NCBI RefSeq assembly: GCF_024172125.1
Contig: NZ_JAMZEA010000020.1
Location: 62,001 to 126,000 of the forward strand
DNA: 64,000 nucleotides
Direction of reading: 5' to 3'
Origin: Actinomadura rupiterrae
Lineage (GTDB): Bacteria; Actinomycetota; Actinomycetes; Streptosporangiales; Streptosporangiaceae
The first letter of the stretch is position 1. Every line of letters starts with the position of its first letter. A model generated the notes under the pieces. That model was not told where the DNA came from, made no database searches, and saw only the letters and a list, made by a program, of their open reading frames with translations. Below, in pieces: positions 27,517 through 36,006 of this stretch. A program made the translations under genes and the position numbers.

Positions 27517-29226
27517 TCAGTCCGGCGCCAGGGGGAGGATGACGCGGAAGGTGGCGCCGGTGCCGGGGCCCGCGTCCACCTCCACGCGGCCCTCGTGCGC
27601 GGCGACGAGCGCGGCGACGATGGCCAGGCCGAGGCCCGTCCCGCCGTCCTCGCGGCTGCGCGCCTTGTCGGCGCGGTAGAAGCGCTCGAAGACGCGCTCG
27701 GCCTGCTCGGGGTTCAGGCCGGGGCCGTGGTCGGCGATCTCGCAGACGGCCGCCGGCGCGCCGTTCAGGGTGCCCGGACGCAGCCGGACCTCGATCGCCG
27801 AGCCGTCCGGGGTGTGCACGACCGCGTTCGTGAGCAGGTTGCCGAGCACCTGCCGCAGCCGCGGCTCGTCGCCGAGGATCTGGTAGGCGATGCTCCCCTC
27901 CACGTCCAGGTCGATCGGACGGTCCGGCGCGACGACCCGGGTCTCCTGGACGGCGTCGGCGGCGACCGCGAGCAGGTCCACCGGACGCCGCTCCACCGGG
28001 CGCTGCCGGTCGAGCCGCGCGAGCAGCAGCAGGTCCTCCACGAGCAGGCCCATCCGCGCGGCGGTCTCCTCGATGCGTCCGATGAGCCGGTCGAGCTCCT
28101 CGGGCGTGCGGGCCGCGCCCTGCCGGTAGAACTCGGCGAACCCGCGGATCGCGGTCAGCGGGGTGCGCAGCTCGTGCGAGGCGTCCGCGACGAAGCGGCG
28201 CATGCGCTCCTCGGACCGCAGCGCGTTCTCCTCGGAGCGGCGCGCGGCCTCCTCCGAGCGCCGGGCCGCCGCCTCGGACCGCGCCTGCGCGCCGAACGCC
28301 GCCTCGATCTGGCCGAGCATCGAGTTGAAGGACGCGCCGAGCCGCCCGACCTCGGTGGCCGGGTCGGCGTCCGGGACGCGCCGGGACAGGTCGCCGCGCG
28401 CGATCGCCTCGGCCGTCGCCTCCATCGTCCGCAGCGGGCGCAGGCTGGCGCTGACGACCAGGGCCGCGAGCGCGCCGAGCCCGCCGAGCACCAGGATGCC
28501 GACGGTGATGTCGATCGTGACGAGCTGCCGGACGGTGTCGTGGACGTCCTTCAGGTTCCGGCCGATCACGACGATGTCGCCGTTCGGCTCGGTGAACGCG
28601 AGCACCCGCCACTTGGTGCTCCGGTCCTTGCCGGTCACCGTGGAGATCTCGCCGACCCGGTGCGCGAGGTCGCGGGTGCCGAACGCCGGCGAGGTCCGCG
28701 AGTCGACGCCGCTGCCGAGCGCCTCGTTGGTGGGCCCGGCCTCCGTCGGGACCGTCCAGATCTGGACGACCATGTTGTCCGGCACGCGGTAGTTCATGTT
28801 GCGGTGGCCGATGATCAGGCTGCGGACCTTCTCGGCGGTGCCCTGCACCTGCACGTCCGCCTGCTGGATCATGTAGCCGCGCAGCGCCGCGCTGCCCGCC
28901 GCGCCCATCACGGTCAGGCCGAGCGCCACCAGGACGAGCATCCCGACGACCAGCTTCACCCGCAGCGGGACGCGCTGGTACGTCCGCCTCACCCGCGCCG
29001 GGAACCCCGCGCCGCCGTGGGGCGGCGGGGTGCCGGGCGGCGGCGGCTGCCCGCCCGCCGGAGCCGCCGGATGCGCGGGCCCGCCGGGCCCGCCGGACGC
29101 GCCGACGAGCCCCGAGACCTCGAAGGGGCCGGAGTCGAGCAGGACGGAGGGGCGAGCAGGGTCGTGCGGCGGCGCGCCGTCACGGTCGGGTCCCCCTGGA
29201 GCCGAGGCGTGGCCGGGCGCGTTCAT
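27517..29226 (-). CDS. HAMP-domain sensor histidine kinase (MprB/TcrY-like)
   Basis: The 569-residue kinase has a Pro/Gly-rich cytoplasmic head, TM1 (91-113), an extracytoplasmic sensor domain of about 125 residues, TM2 (238-261), HAMP and a short coiled coil. The DHp domain has H351 in SHELRTPL; N-, G1- and G2-box motifs follow (NLLTNAVVHT, DHGPGLNPEQ, GGTGLGLAIV). Its ATG overlaps the response-regulator stop (TGATG), so they are coupled. It presumably senses envelope stress and phosphorylates the regulator at 29226-29936. Confidence 0.95.
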   Translation of the reverse strand: MNAPGHASAPGGPDRDGAPPHDPARPSVLLDSGPFEVSGLVGASGGPGGPAHPAAPAGGQPPPPGTPPPHGGAGFPARVRRTYQRVPLRVKLVVGMLVLVALGLTVMGAAGSAALRGYMIQQADVQVQGTAEKVRSLIIGHRNMNYRVPDNMVVQIWTVPTEAGPTNEALGSGVDSRTSPAFGTRDLAHRVGEISTVTGKDRSTKWRVLAFTEPNGDIVVIGRNLKDVHDTVRQLVTIDITVGILVLGGLGALAALVVSASLRPLRTMEATAEAIARGDLSRRVPDADPATEVGRLGASFNSMLGQIEAAFGAQARSEAAARRSEEAARRSEENALRSEERMRRFVADASHELRTPLTAIRGFAEFYRQGAARTPEELDRLIGRIEETAARMGLLVEDLLLLARLDRQRPVERRPVDLLAVAADAVQETRVVAPDRPIDLDVEGSIAYQILGDEPRLRQVLGNLLTNAVVHTPDGSAIEVRLRPGTLNGAPAAVCEIADHGPGLNPEQAERVFERFYRADKARSREDGGTGLGLAIVAALVAAHEGRVEVDAGPGTGATFRVILPLAPD

Positions 29227-29936
29227 CAGCCCTGGTCTGGCGGTTCGCGCAGGACGTAGCCGACTCCGCGCAGGGTGTGGATGAGGCGCGGCTCGACGTT
29301 GTCGACCTTGCGCCGCAGCGCCGACACGTAGGACTCGACGATCCCGGCGTCACCGCGGAAGTCGTAGTTCCACACGTGGTCGAGGATCTGCGCCTTGGAC
29401 AGCACCCGGCCCGCGTTCGCCATGAAGTAGCGGAGCAGCTTGAACTCGGTCGGCGACAGCTGGATGACCTTGCCGCCGCGCCACACCTCGTGGGTGTCCT
29501 CGTCCAGCTCGATGTCGGCGAACACCAGCCGCGGCGGGGGCTCGGAGACGCCGCCGCGGAACCGGCGCAGCACGGCGCGGATCCGGGCGATGACCTCCTC
29601 CAGGCTGAACGGCTTGGTGACGTAGTCGTCGCCGCCGATCGTGAGGCCCTTGATCCGGTCCTGGACGGCGTCCCGCGCGGTGAGGAACAGCACCGGGGTG
29701 TGGTCGCCGCCCGAGCGCAGCCGCCGGGCCACGTCGAAGCCGTCGATGTCCGGGAGCATCACGTCCAGGACGATCAGGTCGGGGCGGTGCCGCCGCGCGG
29801 CCTGCACCGCGTCCGCGCCGTTGGTCGCGGTGACGACCTCGAAGCCGGTGAAGCGCAGGCTCCCGGCCAGCAGTTCGAGGATGTTCGGCTCGTCCTCGAC
29901 CACCAGCAGGACCGCCTCGGGCGTCCTGCCGGCCAT
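29226..29936 (-). CDS. OmpR-family response regulator (MprA/TcrX-like)
   Basis: The 236-residue regulator has a receiver domain with acidic pocket E14/D15, phosphoacceptor D58 (LIVLDVMLPD) and the KPF motif near residue 108. A winged-helix DNA-binding domain follows (SPTEFKLLRYFMANAGRVLSK ... VESYVSALRRKVDN). I chose the ATG at 29936; a TTG at 29957 would add seven residues but has no better ribosome-binding site. It is the first gene of an RR-kinase-protease operon. Confidence 0.94.
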   Translation of the reverse strand: MAGRTPEAVLLVVEDEPNILELLAGSLRFTGFEVVTATNGADAVQAARRHRPDLIVLDVMLPDIDGFDVARRLRSGGDHTPVLFLTARDAVQDRIKGLTIGGDDYVTKPFSLEEVIARIRAVLRRFRGGVSEPPPRLVFADIELDEDTHEVWRGGKVIQLSPTEFKLLRYFMANAGRVLSKAQILDHVWNYDFRGDAGIVESYVSALRRKVDNVEPRLIHTLRGVGYVLREPPDQG

Positions 29937-30052
29937 GGTCACCGTCCGCTCTGCCAATTGAGAAGAACCCCCTCGTCCAATGTTCCCAGAGGGTTCCAGG
30001 CGAACCTGAAGGGACCCTGAACACGCACCGAGAGTCCCTTGAGAGAACGTTC

Positions 30053-30082
30053 AGCCTCCGGAGCCGCGCGTCTCCGGAGGCT
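30053..30082. terminator. Bidirectional hairpin
   Basis: AGCCTCCGGAG and CTCCGGAGGCT form a perfect 11-bp stem with an 8-nt loop, between the secreted repeat protein gene and the response regulator. Both flanking genes are on the minus strand, so it lies downstream of the former. No T-run follows. Confidence 0.55.
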
Positions 30083-30092
30083 GGAGGGGGTC

Positions 30093-30146
30093 GGCCCGGG
30101 GGCTGGGGGCGGCCCGGGGGCTGGGGGCGGCCCGGGGGCTGGGGGG
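30093..30146. repeat. 18-bp tandem repeat, three copies
   Basis: GGCCCGGGGGCTGGGGGC occurs three times head to tail immediately beyond the 3' end (30157) of the secreted repeat protein gene. It is another example of a short repeat at a gene end. Confidence 0.85.
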
Positions 30147-30156
30147 GCGGCCCGGC

Positions 30157-31263
30157 TCAGCCGAACAGCTCGATGAACGGCGTCCGCGTGCTGCCCGAGC
30201 TGGCGACGCCGACGCTCACGACGCCCTTGGTTCCGGGACGCTGGTCGACGTCGGTGACCTGCACGGTGCCCTTGCGGGCGGGGCCGTAGAAGGTCGTCCA
30301 GGTCTTCCCGTTGAAGTGCAGGTAGCGGGACTTGCCGTTGTTGACGGCCGGGAGGACGACCACGCCGCCGCGCCCGTCCGGCGAGATGCCGAGCGGCGCG
30401 GTGTTGAGCGGGGTCGTGTACGACTTCCAGGTCTTGCCGTCCCAGTGCAGCAGCGCGTTGGTGGTCTGCGCCGCCTGCGCATCCTTGATCGCGTAGACGC
30501 TGGTCGGGGACAGCGCGACGATCCGGTAGATGATCGCCTGGTAGGCGTTCACGCCGAACTCGCCGGGGACGTTGATCCGCTTCCAGGACGTCCCGTCGTA
30601 GTGCAGGACCAGGCCGGTGATCTTGCGCCCATCGGCGGTGGTCGTCCCGGCGAGCCACACGTCCTTCTTGTTGCGGACGTCCACGGTGGTGATCGTGGTG
30701 GACTGCGGGAGCGGGACCTTCGCGTCCACGAAGGACGAGCCGTTCCAGCGCAGCACGGCGCTGACACCGGCCGCGTAGGTGATCCCGGCGGTCGAGTAGG
30801 CCGTCCCGTCGGACGCGGCGGACACCTGGAACGGCACGGCGGGCGCGCCGTAGCCGACCTTCGCCCACTTCTTGCCGTTCCAGTGGATCGCGATCGGGTT
30901 CATCCAGGTGCCGTAGCCGACGGCCCAGGCGTTGCTCGCGGACGAGACCGCGACGTCCATCGGGCTGAACTTGACCGGGCTCGCCTGCGCCGCCCAGCCC
31001 TTGGCCGTGTAGCGCGCGATCACCGGGTTCGGCGCCGGGACGCTGCCGGACTTCGGCGCGGCGCCCTTGGAGCCGACCGCCCAGCCGACGTCCTTGCCCG
31101 CGAAGTCCACCCGGTCGAGGCTGCCGGAGTACTTCAGGGCCGCGCCGCCGCCCACGTTGCGCCAGCCCGCCGCGAACGCGGCCGGCGAGGCGGCGACGAC
31201 GAGCGACGCGCCGCACCCCGCGGCGACGGCCGTGCTGAGAACCGCGGTCCAGCGCATGCGCAC
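30157..31263 (-). CDS. Secreted repeat protein, probable beta-propeller
   Basis: The 368-residue protein has a Sec signal peptide ending near residue 31 (SPAAFA). The mature part contains about six repeats of the type WNGKKWAKV, WNGSSFVDAK, YDGTSWKRINV, WDGKTWKSYTT and FNGKTWTTFYG, preceded by VWLAG- or AWAVG-like strands. The pattern suggests a beta-propeller. Such proteins are common in actinomycetes and have no known role. GGGAG precedes the ATG; a second in-frame ATG is six bases downstream. Confidence 0.8.
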   Translation of the reverse strand: MRMRWTAVLSTAVAAGCGASLVVAASPAAFAAGWRNVGGGAALKYSGSLDRVDFAGKDVGWAVGSKGAAPKSGSVPAPNPVIARYTAKGWAAQASPVKFSPMDVAVSSASNAWAVGYGTWMNPIAIHWNGKKWAKVGYGAPAVPFQVSAASDGTAYSTAGITYAAGVSAVLRWNGSSFVDAKVPLPQSTTITTVDVRNKKDVWLAGTTTADGRKITGLVLHYDGTSWKRINVPGEFGVNAYQAIIYRIVALSPTSVYAIKDAQAAQTTNALLHWDGKTWKSYTTPLNTAPLGISPDGRGGVVVLPAVNNGKSRYLHFNGKTWTTFYGPARKGTVQVTDVDQRPGTKGVVSVGVASSGSTRTPFIELFG

Positions 31264-31467
31264 CCACTCCCGGAGATCGGTCGGAACGCGAAAAGAGTAC
31301 GGGATGACTTACTCGGAAGTAAGACAACCCCACCAACAACACCCACCCCAGACATCCGGACGCCGCGGCGGCCCTCGGTCACGCGGACGCCTCTGGACGT
31401 GCGGACGCCCGGGGGCTTGCGGCCCCCGGGCGTCCGGACGGTCAGGTGGTGCGGGTGCGGGCGGGTG

Positions 31468-32232
31468 TCACTCGCCCGTCCAGACCGGCTTGCGCTTCTC
31501 GGCGAAGGCGGCCGGGCCCTCCTGGGCGTCCTTGGATCCGAACACCGGGATGACGATGTCGCTCTGCTTCTTCCACGCCTCGTCCGCCGACCAGTCGGCC
31601 GACTCGACGATGACCTTCTTGGTGGCGGCGAGCGCCAGCGGGGCGTTCTCGGCGACCTTGAGCGCGAGCTCCTTGGCCGCGGCGAGCGCGCCGCCGTCCG
31701 CGGTGAGCCGGTTGACGAAGCCGTACCCGGCCATCTGGGAGGCCGGGTACTTGTCGCCGGTCAGCGCCATCTCCATGGCGATGTGGTACGGGATGCGCTG
31801 CGGCAGCCGGAGCAGGCCGCCGCCCGCCGCGACCAGGCCGCGCTTGGGTTCGGGCAGCCCGAACGTGGCGCCCTCGGCCGCCACGACCATGTCGCAGGAC
31901 AGCGCGATCTCGCAGCCGCCCGCCAGGGCGTAGCCCTCGACCGCCGCGATCAGCGGCTTGGCCGGCGGGCGCTCCACGATCCCGGCGAACCCGCGGCCGT
32001 CCACGACCGGGTTGTCCCCGGTGAGGAAGCCCTTGAGGTCCATGCCCGCGCAGAAGGTGCCGCCGGCGCCGGTGAGCACGCCGATGGACAGGTCCTTGCG
32101 CGAGTCGAGGGTGTCCAGGGCGGCCGCGATGCCCTGCGCCACCGCGCCGTTGACCGCGTTGCGGGCCTCCGGGCGGTTGATGGTGATGACGAGGACCGCC
32201 CCGTCCTCCTCGACCAGTACAGCTTCGGACAT
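31468..32232 (-). CDS. Enoyl-CoA hydratase/isomerase (crotonase) family protein
   Basis: The 254-residue enzyme has the crotonase fold: NRPEARNAVNGAV, the oxyanion-hole loop AGMDLKGF, AAVEGYALAGGCEIALSCD and the second catalytic region GLPEPKRGLVAAGGGLLRLP. One acidic residue in the active-site position is visible (PEPKRG). It most likely hydrates enoyl-CoA in fatty acid breakdown. It lies eight bases downstream of the SDR, so both are in one operon. Confidence 0.92.
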   Translation of the reverse strand: MSEAVLVEEDGAVLVITINRPEARNAVNGAVAQGIAAALDTLDSRKDLSIGVLTGAGGTFCAGMDLKGFLTGDNPVVDGRGFAGIVERPPAKPLIAAVEGYALAGGCEIALSCDMVVAAEGATFGLPEPKRGLVAAGGGLLRLPQRIPYHIAMEMALTGDKYPASQMAGYGFVNRLTADGGALAAAKELALKVAENAPLALAATKKVIVESADWSADEAWKKQSDIVIPVFGSKDAQEGPAAFAEKRKPVWTGE

Positions 32233-32240
32233 TCAGGGCC

Positions 32241-33014
32241 TCACTTGGGCTGGAAGCGGATGCCGCCGTCGAACCGGACCGTCTCGCCGTTCATGTAGTC
32301 GTTCTCGATGAGCGACCGCACCAGGTGCGCGAACTCGCTGGGCTTGCCCATCCGCTTCGGGAACGGCACCGGGGCGTACAGCTTGGCCTTGAACGCCTCG
32401 GCGGCCTCGCCCTCGCCGTAGATCGGGGTGTCGATGATGCCGGGGCACACCGTGTTGACCCGGACGCCGACGGCGGCGAGGTCGCGGGCGGCGGGCAGCG
32501 TCATGCCGACGATGCCGCCCTTGGACGCCGAGTAGGCGAGCTGGCCGGTCTGGCCCTCCAGCGCCGCGATGGACGCGGTGTTGATGACGACGCCGCGCAG
32601 GCCGTCGGCGTCGGCGGGCTCGGTCTTGGCGATGGCCGCCGCGCCGATCCGCATCAGGTTGAAGGTGCCGATCAGGTTGACCTGGATGACCTTGGAGTAG
32701 GTCTCCAGGCTGTGCGGGGAGCCGTCGCGGTTGACCGTGCGCTCGGCCCAGCCGATGCCCGCGGAGTTCACGATGATCCGCAGCGGGGCGCCGGTGTCGA
32801 CCGCCGCCTGGACGGCCGCCTCGACCTGCGCCGCGTCCGACACGTCGGTCTTGACGAACACGCCGCCCAGCTCGTCCGCGAGGGCCTTGCCCTTGTCCTC
32901 GTTCAGGTCCGCGACGACCACCTTGACGCCGTTCGCGGCCAGCTCGCGCGCGGTGGCCTCGCCGAGGCCGCTCGCACCGCCGGAGACGACGGCGGATACT
33001 CCGTTCAGGTCCAT
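32241..33014 (-). CDS. SDR-family 3-hydroxyacyl-CoA dehydrogenase-like enzyme
   Basis: The 257-residue protein has the short-chain dehydrogenase cofactor loop (VSGGASGLGEATAR), NSAGIGW and the catalytic Y-x3-K in AYSASKGGIVGMTL. It resembles type II 3-hydroxyacyl-CoA dehydrogenases (HSD10). It pairs with the enoyl-CoA hydratase downstream, suggesting adjacent steps of beta-oxidation. The ATG at 33014 is preceded by TAAGGT seven bases upstream (leaderless pattern); a GTG at 33023 would leave no room for a promoter or Shine-Dalgarno. Confidence 0.92.
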   Translation of the reverse strand: MDLNGVSAVVSGGASGLGEATARELAANGVKVVVADLNEDKGKALADELGGVFVKTDVSDAAQVEAAVQAAVDTGAPLRIIVNSAGIGWAERTVNRDGSPHSLETYSKVIQVNLIGTFNLMRIGAAAIAKTEPADADGLRGVVINTASIAALEGQTGQLAYSASKGGIVGMTLPAARDLAAVGVRVNTVCPGIIDTPIYGEGEAAEAFKAKLYAPVPFPKRMGKPSEFAHLVRSLIENDYMNGETVRFDGGIRFQPK

Positions 33015-33271
33015 AAGCAGCACCTTACGTCAGAGACCGAATCTGGTTCGGGGTGATGTTACCCACAAGTGAACATACAGCTGGAAGGGGCGGCCTCCGC
33101 ACGGCGGGGTGCCGCCTCTCCCATGTGCAGAAAAACCTCCTGACCTGCCGATTCGCGGCTTCGTCAGGGCACTGCATCGTTGATCTTGTCTCACTGGCGC
33201 TCACCATTGTCGGCCGTGGCTCGCTGTTCGCGGGCCATACGCGGGCCACGGCCCGTGCGTGTTCGCGCTGG

Positions 33272-33562
33272 TCACGGCTCATTCCTGAAGGCGCGGTCCA
33301 TGGCGTTCCGGGCACGGCTCTCGGTGAGTCTGGATTCGAGCGCGTTCGCGGGCCAGTCAGTAAGGACGGCGAGAACGACGCTGTCAGTGGCGTAGGTGCG
33401 GACCGGGCGGCCCAGTTGACGGGCGGCGCGGCGGGCCTCAGCGCGTAGCCGTTCGCGTTCCTCGGCATCTTGGCACCGGCAACGGACCTCGCCGGTTCGC
33501 TTGAACTGCTCGGCGAGTGCGGCGACGCGCGCGGCGTCGTCTGGCTGCGGCTGGCTGGGCAT
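33272..33562 (-). CDS. Hypothetical small protein of the integrative element
   Basis: The 96-residue protein is charged and probably helical, with two Cys in RCRCQDAEERERLRAEARR. The ATG is preceded by AGGAGG, which supports a real gene. I recognise no family. It lies at the outer edge of the element, away from the integrase. Confidence 0.6.
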   Translation of the reverse strand: MPSQPQPDDAARVAALAEQFKRTGEVRCRCQDAEERERLRAEARRAARQLGRPVRTYATDSVVLAVLTDWPANALESRLTESRARNAMDRAFRNEP

Positions 33563-34374
33563 CTCCGGTCCTCCTGCGCTGCGTCCAGTGTGACAGGGCG
33601 GAGGGTGGGACGGACGGATGCGGCCTTGATCGGGGTTGCGGTCCGCCTAGCCTGGCGCGGCGAACGGGTGGCCTCGCGGGCTGCCCGGTCACACCCGGGG
33701 TGCGGGCCGCTACGGGGTCCCCGGTCAAGGCCGCATCCGGCCGTCCGCGCGCACGCTCAATGATCGCGATAGCGCGCTGACCTCAGATTGCGCCGGAGTG
33801 GTCAAGGTTCGCCGGCCGAGGGTCGCCCAAGCTCTTTCAGGTACTGCTAGCCGCTGGAAGCGGCATCCCCGTAAGGGTGGGGGCGGGGTTGGTTGGGAAC
33901 CGAAGGAGCAGCACATTGACCACCTGATGGGCGATGAGCGGACGGCATGAGTGCTGACCTATAGGGCTGGGACGGCGGTGAAGAGTCCCGCGCAGGCACA
34001 GTGCGACGGAGGGCGCGCGCTGAGTGAACCGGAGGTACCGGAGGCGGTGACGGCCATGAGGCGGCGGCACGATCGGTGCGAGGAGCCGGGAGCGGACCGT
34101 CGCGGCGTTCGGAGCGGGCGGACGAGTGGGGTGGGGGCCCCGCTCGTTCCGTCCCGCGATCGGACGGCGTGCGACGGTTCCGCGAACCGGCATCACGCAG
34201 CCGAGAGGGACGTTCGGCGTGTGGATCGGAACCGGGGACGGTGACGCCGGAGCAGCGACAGTGCGCGCCGGAAGGCGCGCGCTTGACCTGTGTAGGGAAA
34301 CTCTGAACACGCCGGACGGCAAAACCCCCGACCGATTGGCGGTCGAGGGCCCTGAGGTGTTCCGGGGAGCGCTG
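33563..34374. other. 800-bp region without a convincing gene; duplicated 24-26-nt motif
   Basis: Open frames here have no start signals or family similarity. Two similar sequences, ACAGTGCGACGGAGGGCG at 33998 and ACAGTGCGCGCCGGAAGG at 34258, both end in GCGCGCGCT. The second forms a perfect hairpin, GCGCGCC-GGAA-GGCGCGC, with a GNRA loop. The stretch ends in the terminator at 34321. It may hold a cis-acting replication or transfer site, or a small RNA. Confidence 0.5.
34321..34351 (-). terminator. Rho-independent terminator of the DUF397/XRE operon
   Basis: On the minus strand CCCTCGACCG pairs with CGGTCGGGGG around a short loop, followed by TTTT. It lies about 24 bp beyond the DUF397 stop codon. 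This is one of the few classical T-run terminators in the window. Confidence 0.8.
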
Positions 34375-34563
34375 CTAGCGGGCTTGGATTCGCTGCGCGA
34401 GGCTTCGCCATTCGGTCGGCGCGAGGATGAGCCTGGGCCCGTCCGGGTCCTTGGAGTCTCGCATGGCGACCATGGGGACGAGGGCGGCGACTTCGATGCA
34501 CTGTCCGCCTTGGTGGTCGCTGCGGCTACTCTTCCGCCACGTGATCGGCTGCTTGTCGATCAT
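34375..34563 (-). CDS. DUF397 domain protein
   Basis: The 62-residue protein has the DUF397 signature: WRKSSRSDHQGGQCIEVA, the central VAMRDSKDPDGPRLIL and WRSLAQRI. It is translated from inside the end of the XRE gene, overlapping its last 38 bp in another frame. In actinomycetes DUF397 proteins pair with XRE/DUF5753 regulators (for example the Scr1/Scr2 type) and modulate them. Start MIDKQPITW gives the usual length; the frame extends to 34578. Confidence 0.88.
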   Translation of the reverse strand: MIDKQPITWRKSSRSDHQGGQCIEVAALVPMVAMRDSKDPDGPRLILAPTEWRSLAQRIQAR

Positions 34564-35377
34564 AGTTCTCCATCGCATCTTTGATCATGGCACGCGACTC
34601 CTCCATGTTGAGGGCGTGGCCTCGGAGCAAGTCATAACGCATGGCCAACCCGGTGACCCCCTCGGGCTGTTCCACCAGCACCCCGATTCCGGCGGACTCG
34701 GTGTAACCGACGCTCGCGGCATCCGGGAAACCCAAGATCGTCAGACTTCCGCCGAGACCCGGGTGGTAGTGAGTCCGGTAAGGGACGATCTGAAGCTGGA
34801 TCATCGGGTTGAACGAGAGCGCGAACAGGTGCTTGAGCTGGTCGCGCATGATCGCCGGGGCTCCGATCGCGCGACGGACGACGCCTTCATCAAGGATGAG
34901 GAAAACCTGGGGCGGGTTTTCGCGCTCCAAGATGAGACCGCGTTCCATCCGCTTGGCGACCAGGTCGTCAACATCCCCGGTTCGGCTGGCGCTGATGATC
35001 GCGCGCGCATAGCTCTCGACCTGGAAGAGCCCGTCGACCAGGAGCGCGCAGTAGACGTGCAGCTTGTCGGCCAATGCCTCGCGCCCGACGTAGTCGGTGA
35101 AGCCCGGTGGGAGCGTCGTGAGGTCCTGCGTCTCGTCGATGTTCTTCCATAGCCGGACGAACACGCCGTTGGTCTTGAAGTGCGTGTCGCAGTCCTCGGC
35201 GAACTTCTTGGAGGGCTTGTTCTTGCAGGCTTCGACCTGGCCGACGAACTGGGGTGTGTATCCGAGGATCTTCGCCAGTTCGCTGATGCTGAGGTCCGCC
35301 TGGTCGCGGTAGGCGGTCAGCTCGTTGGCGAATGCCTTGATCGCGGGAGAGGCGTAGGGGTCGCGCTGCGCTGGCAT
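34526..35377 (-). CDS. XRE-family regulator with DUF5753 domain
   Basis: The 283-residue protein has an N-terminal helix-turn-helix (ELTAYRDQADLSISELAKILGYTPQFVGQVEA, quoted in parts) at about residues 15-65. The DUF5753 domain carries its hallmark LFQVESYARAII and RMERGLIL. The ATG at 35377 has GGAGG upstream. It is paired with the DUF397 protein. These pairs are abundant in actinomycetes and affect development, secondary metabolism or element control. Confidence 0.92.
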   Translation of the reverse strand: MPAQRDPYASPAIKAFANELTAYRDQADLSISELAKILGYTPQFVGQVEACKNKPSKKFAEDCDTHFKTNGVFVRLWKNIDETQDLTTLPPGFTDYVGREALADKLHVYCALLVDGLFQVESYARAIISASRTGDVDDLVAKRMERGLILERENPPQVFLILDEGVVRRAIGAPAIMRDQLKHLFALSFNPMIQLQIVPYRTHYHPGLGGSLTILGFPDAASVGYTESAGIGVLVEQPEGVTGLAMRYDLLRGHALNMEESRAMIKDAMENYDRQAADHVAEE

Positions 35378-35530
35378 CGGCCCTCCGGAGGTGAGAACCG
35401 GTCGGGGGTTTCGTTGATCTGGCATCCGGGGTTGCGGCGGGGTGGTGCACGGTTCGTAGCCCAACGTAGCCGCAGTTGCGAGGCTGGTCACGCCCTTATC
35501 GGAAGGCCAACCGCAGGCGGAGGTTTCCCC

Positions 35531-35761
35531 ATGGCGGAGCACAGCAATGCCACAGGTCAGGCGCTTGCTCAGCTTGGCGCGGACTTCCCGCGCTGGAGGT
35601 TTCTCGTCAGCGATCGGGGCCGCTGGTGGGCGCTGCGGGGGCCGCTGCCGTGGCGGGCGCTGAACGAGCGCGATGCGTTCGATGAGGACACGGCGGAGGG
35701 GCTGCGGACCGCGCTGCTGGCGGCCGGGGAGGGCTCGGAAGGACAGGACCGGGACCAGTGA
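35531..35761 (+). CDS. Trp-rich small element protein A
   Basis: The 76-residue protein starts at an ATG behind GGAGG and contains FPRWRFLVSDRGRWWALRG. The same spacing of Phe-Pro, Trp-Trp and a C-terminal helix recurs in the next gene, so the two appear to be tandem paralogues. I do not know a function; similar small proteins often lie beside XRE/DUF397 genes in actinomycetes. It is the first gene of a rightward operon divergent from the XRE gene. Confidence 0.65.
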   Translation: MAEHSNATGQALAQLGADFPRWRFLVSDRGRWWALRGPLPWRALNERDAFDEDTAEGLRTALLAAGEGSEGQDRDQ

Positions 35762-36006
35762 TCCGCTCGGAGAGCATGAGCGCGGCGGACACGGCGGCCG
35801 ATGTTCCGGTGGCGGTGATGCGGCGGGCAGCGGCGGAGGGATTGCGGGAGCGGTTTCCGGGGCTGTGGTTCTGGTGGGGGCCGCATACCGGGCACTGGTG
35901 GGCGTACGTGCCGGGACCGGGGCTGGGTCGGCTGGTGGAGGGCGAGACGCCGGACGGGCTCGGAATGGCGCTGACACGGCTGCGGGCGCGGGGGTGGGGG
36001 TGGTGA
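35758..36006 (+). CDS. Trp-rich small element protein B
   Basis: The 82-residue protein (GTG start overlapping the previous stop as GTGA; an ATG at 35776 is an alternative) contains FPGLWFWWGPHTGHWWAYV and a C-terminal helix GLGMALTRLRARG. It resembles protein A in its Trp pattern. Its stop overlaps the next start (TGATG), so the three genes are translationally coupled. Function unknown. Confidence 0.65.
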   Translation: MIRSESMSAADTAADVPVAVMRRAAAEGLRERFPGLWFWWGPHTGHWWAYVPGPGLGRLVEGETPDGLGMALTRLRARGWGW

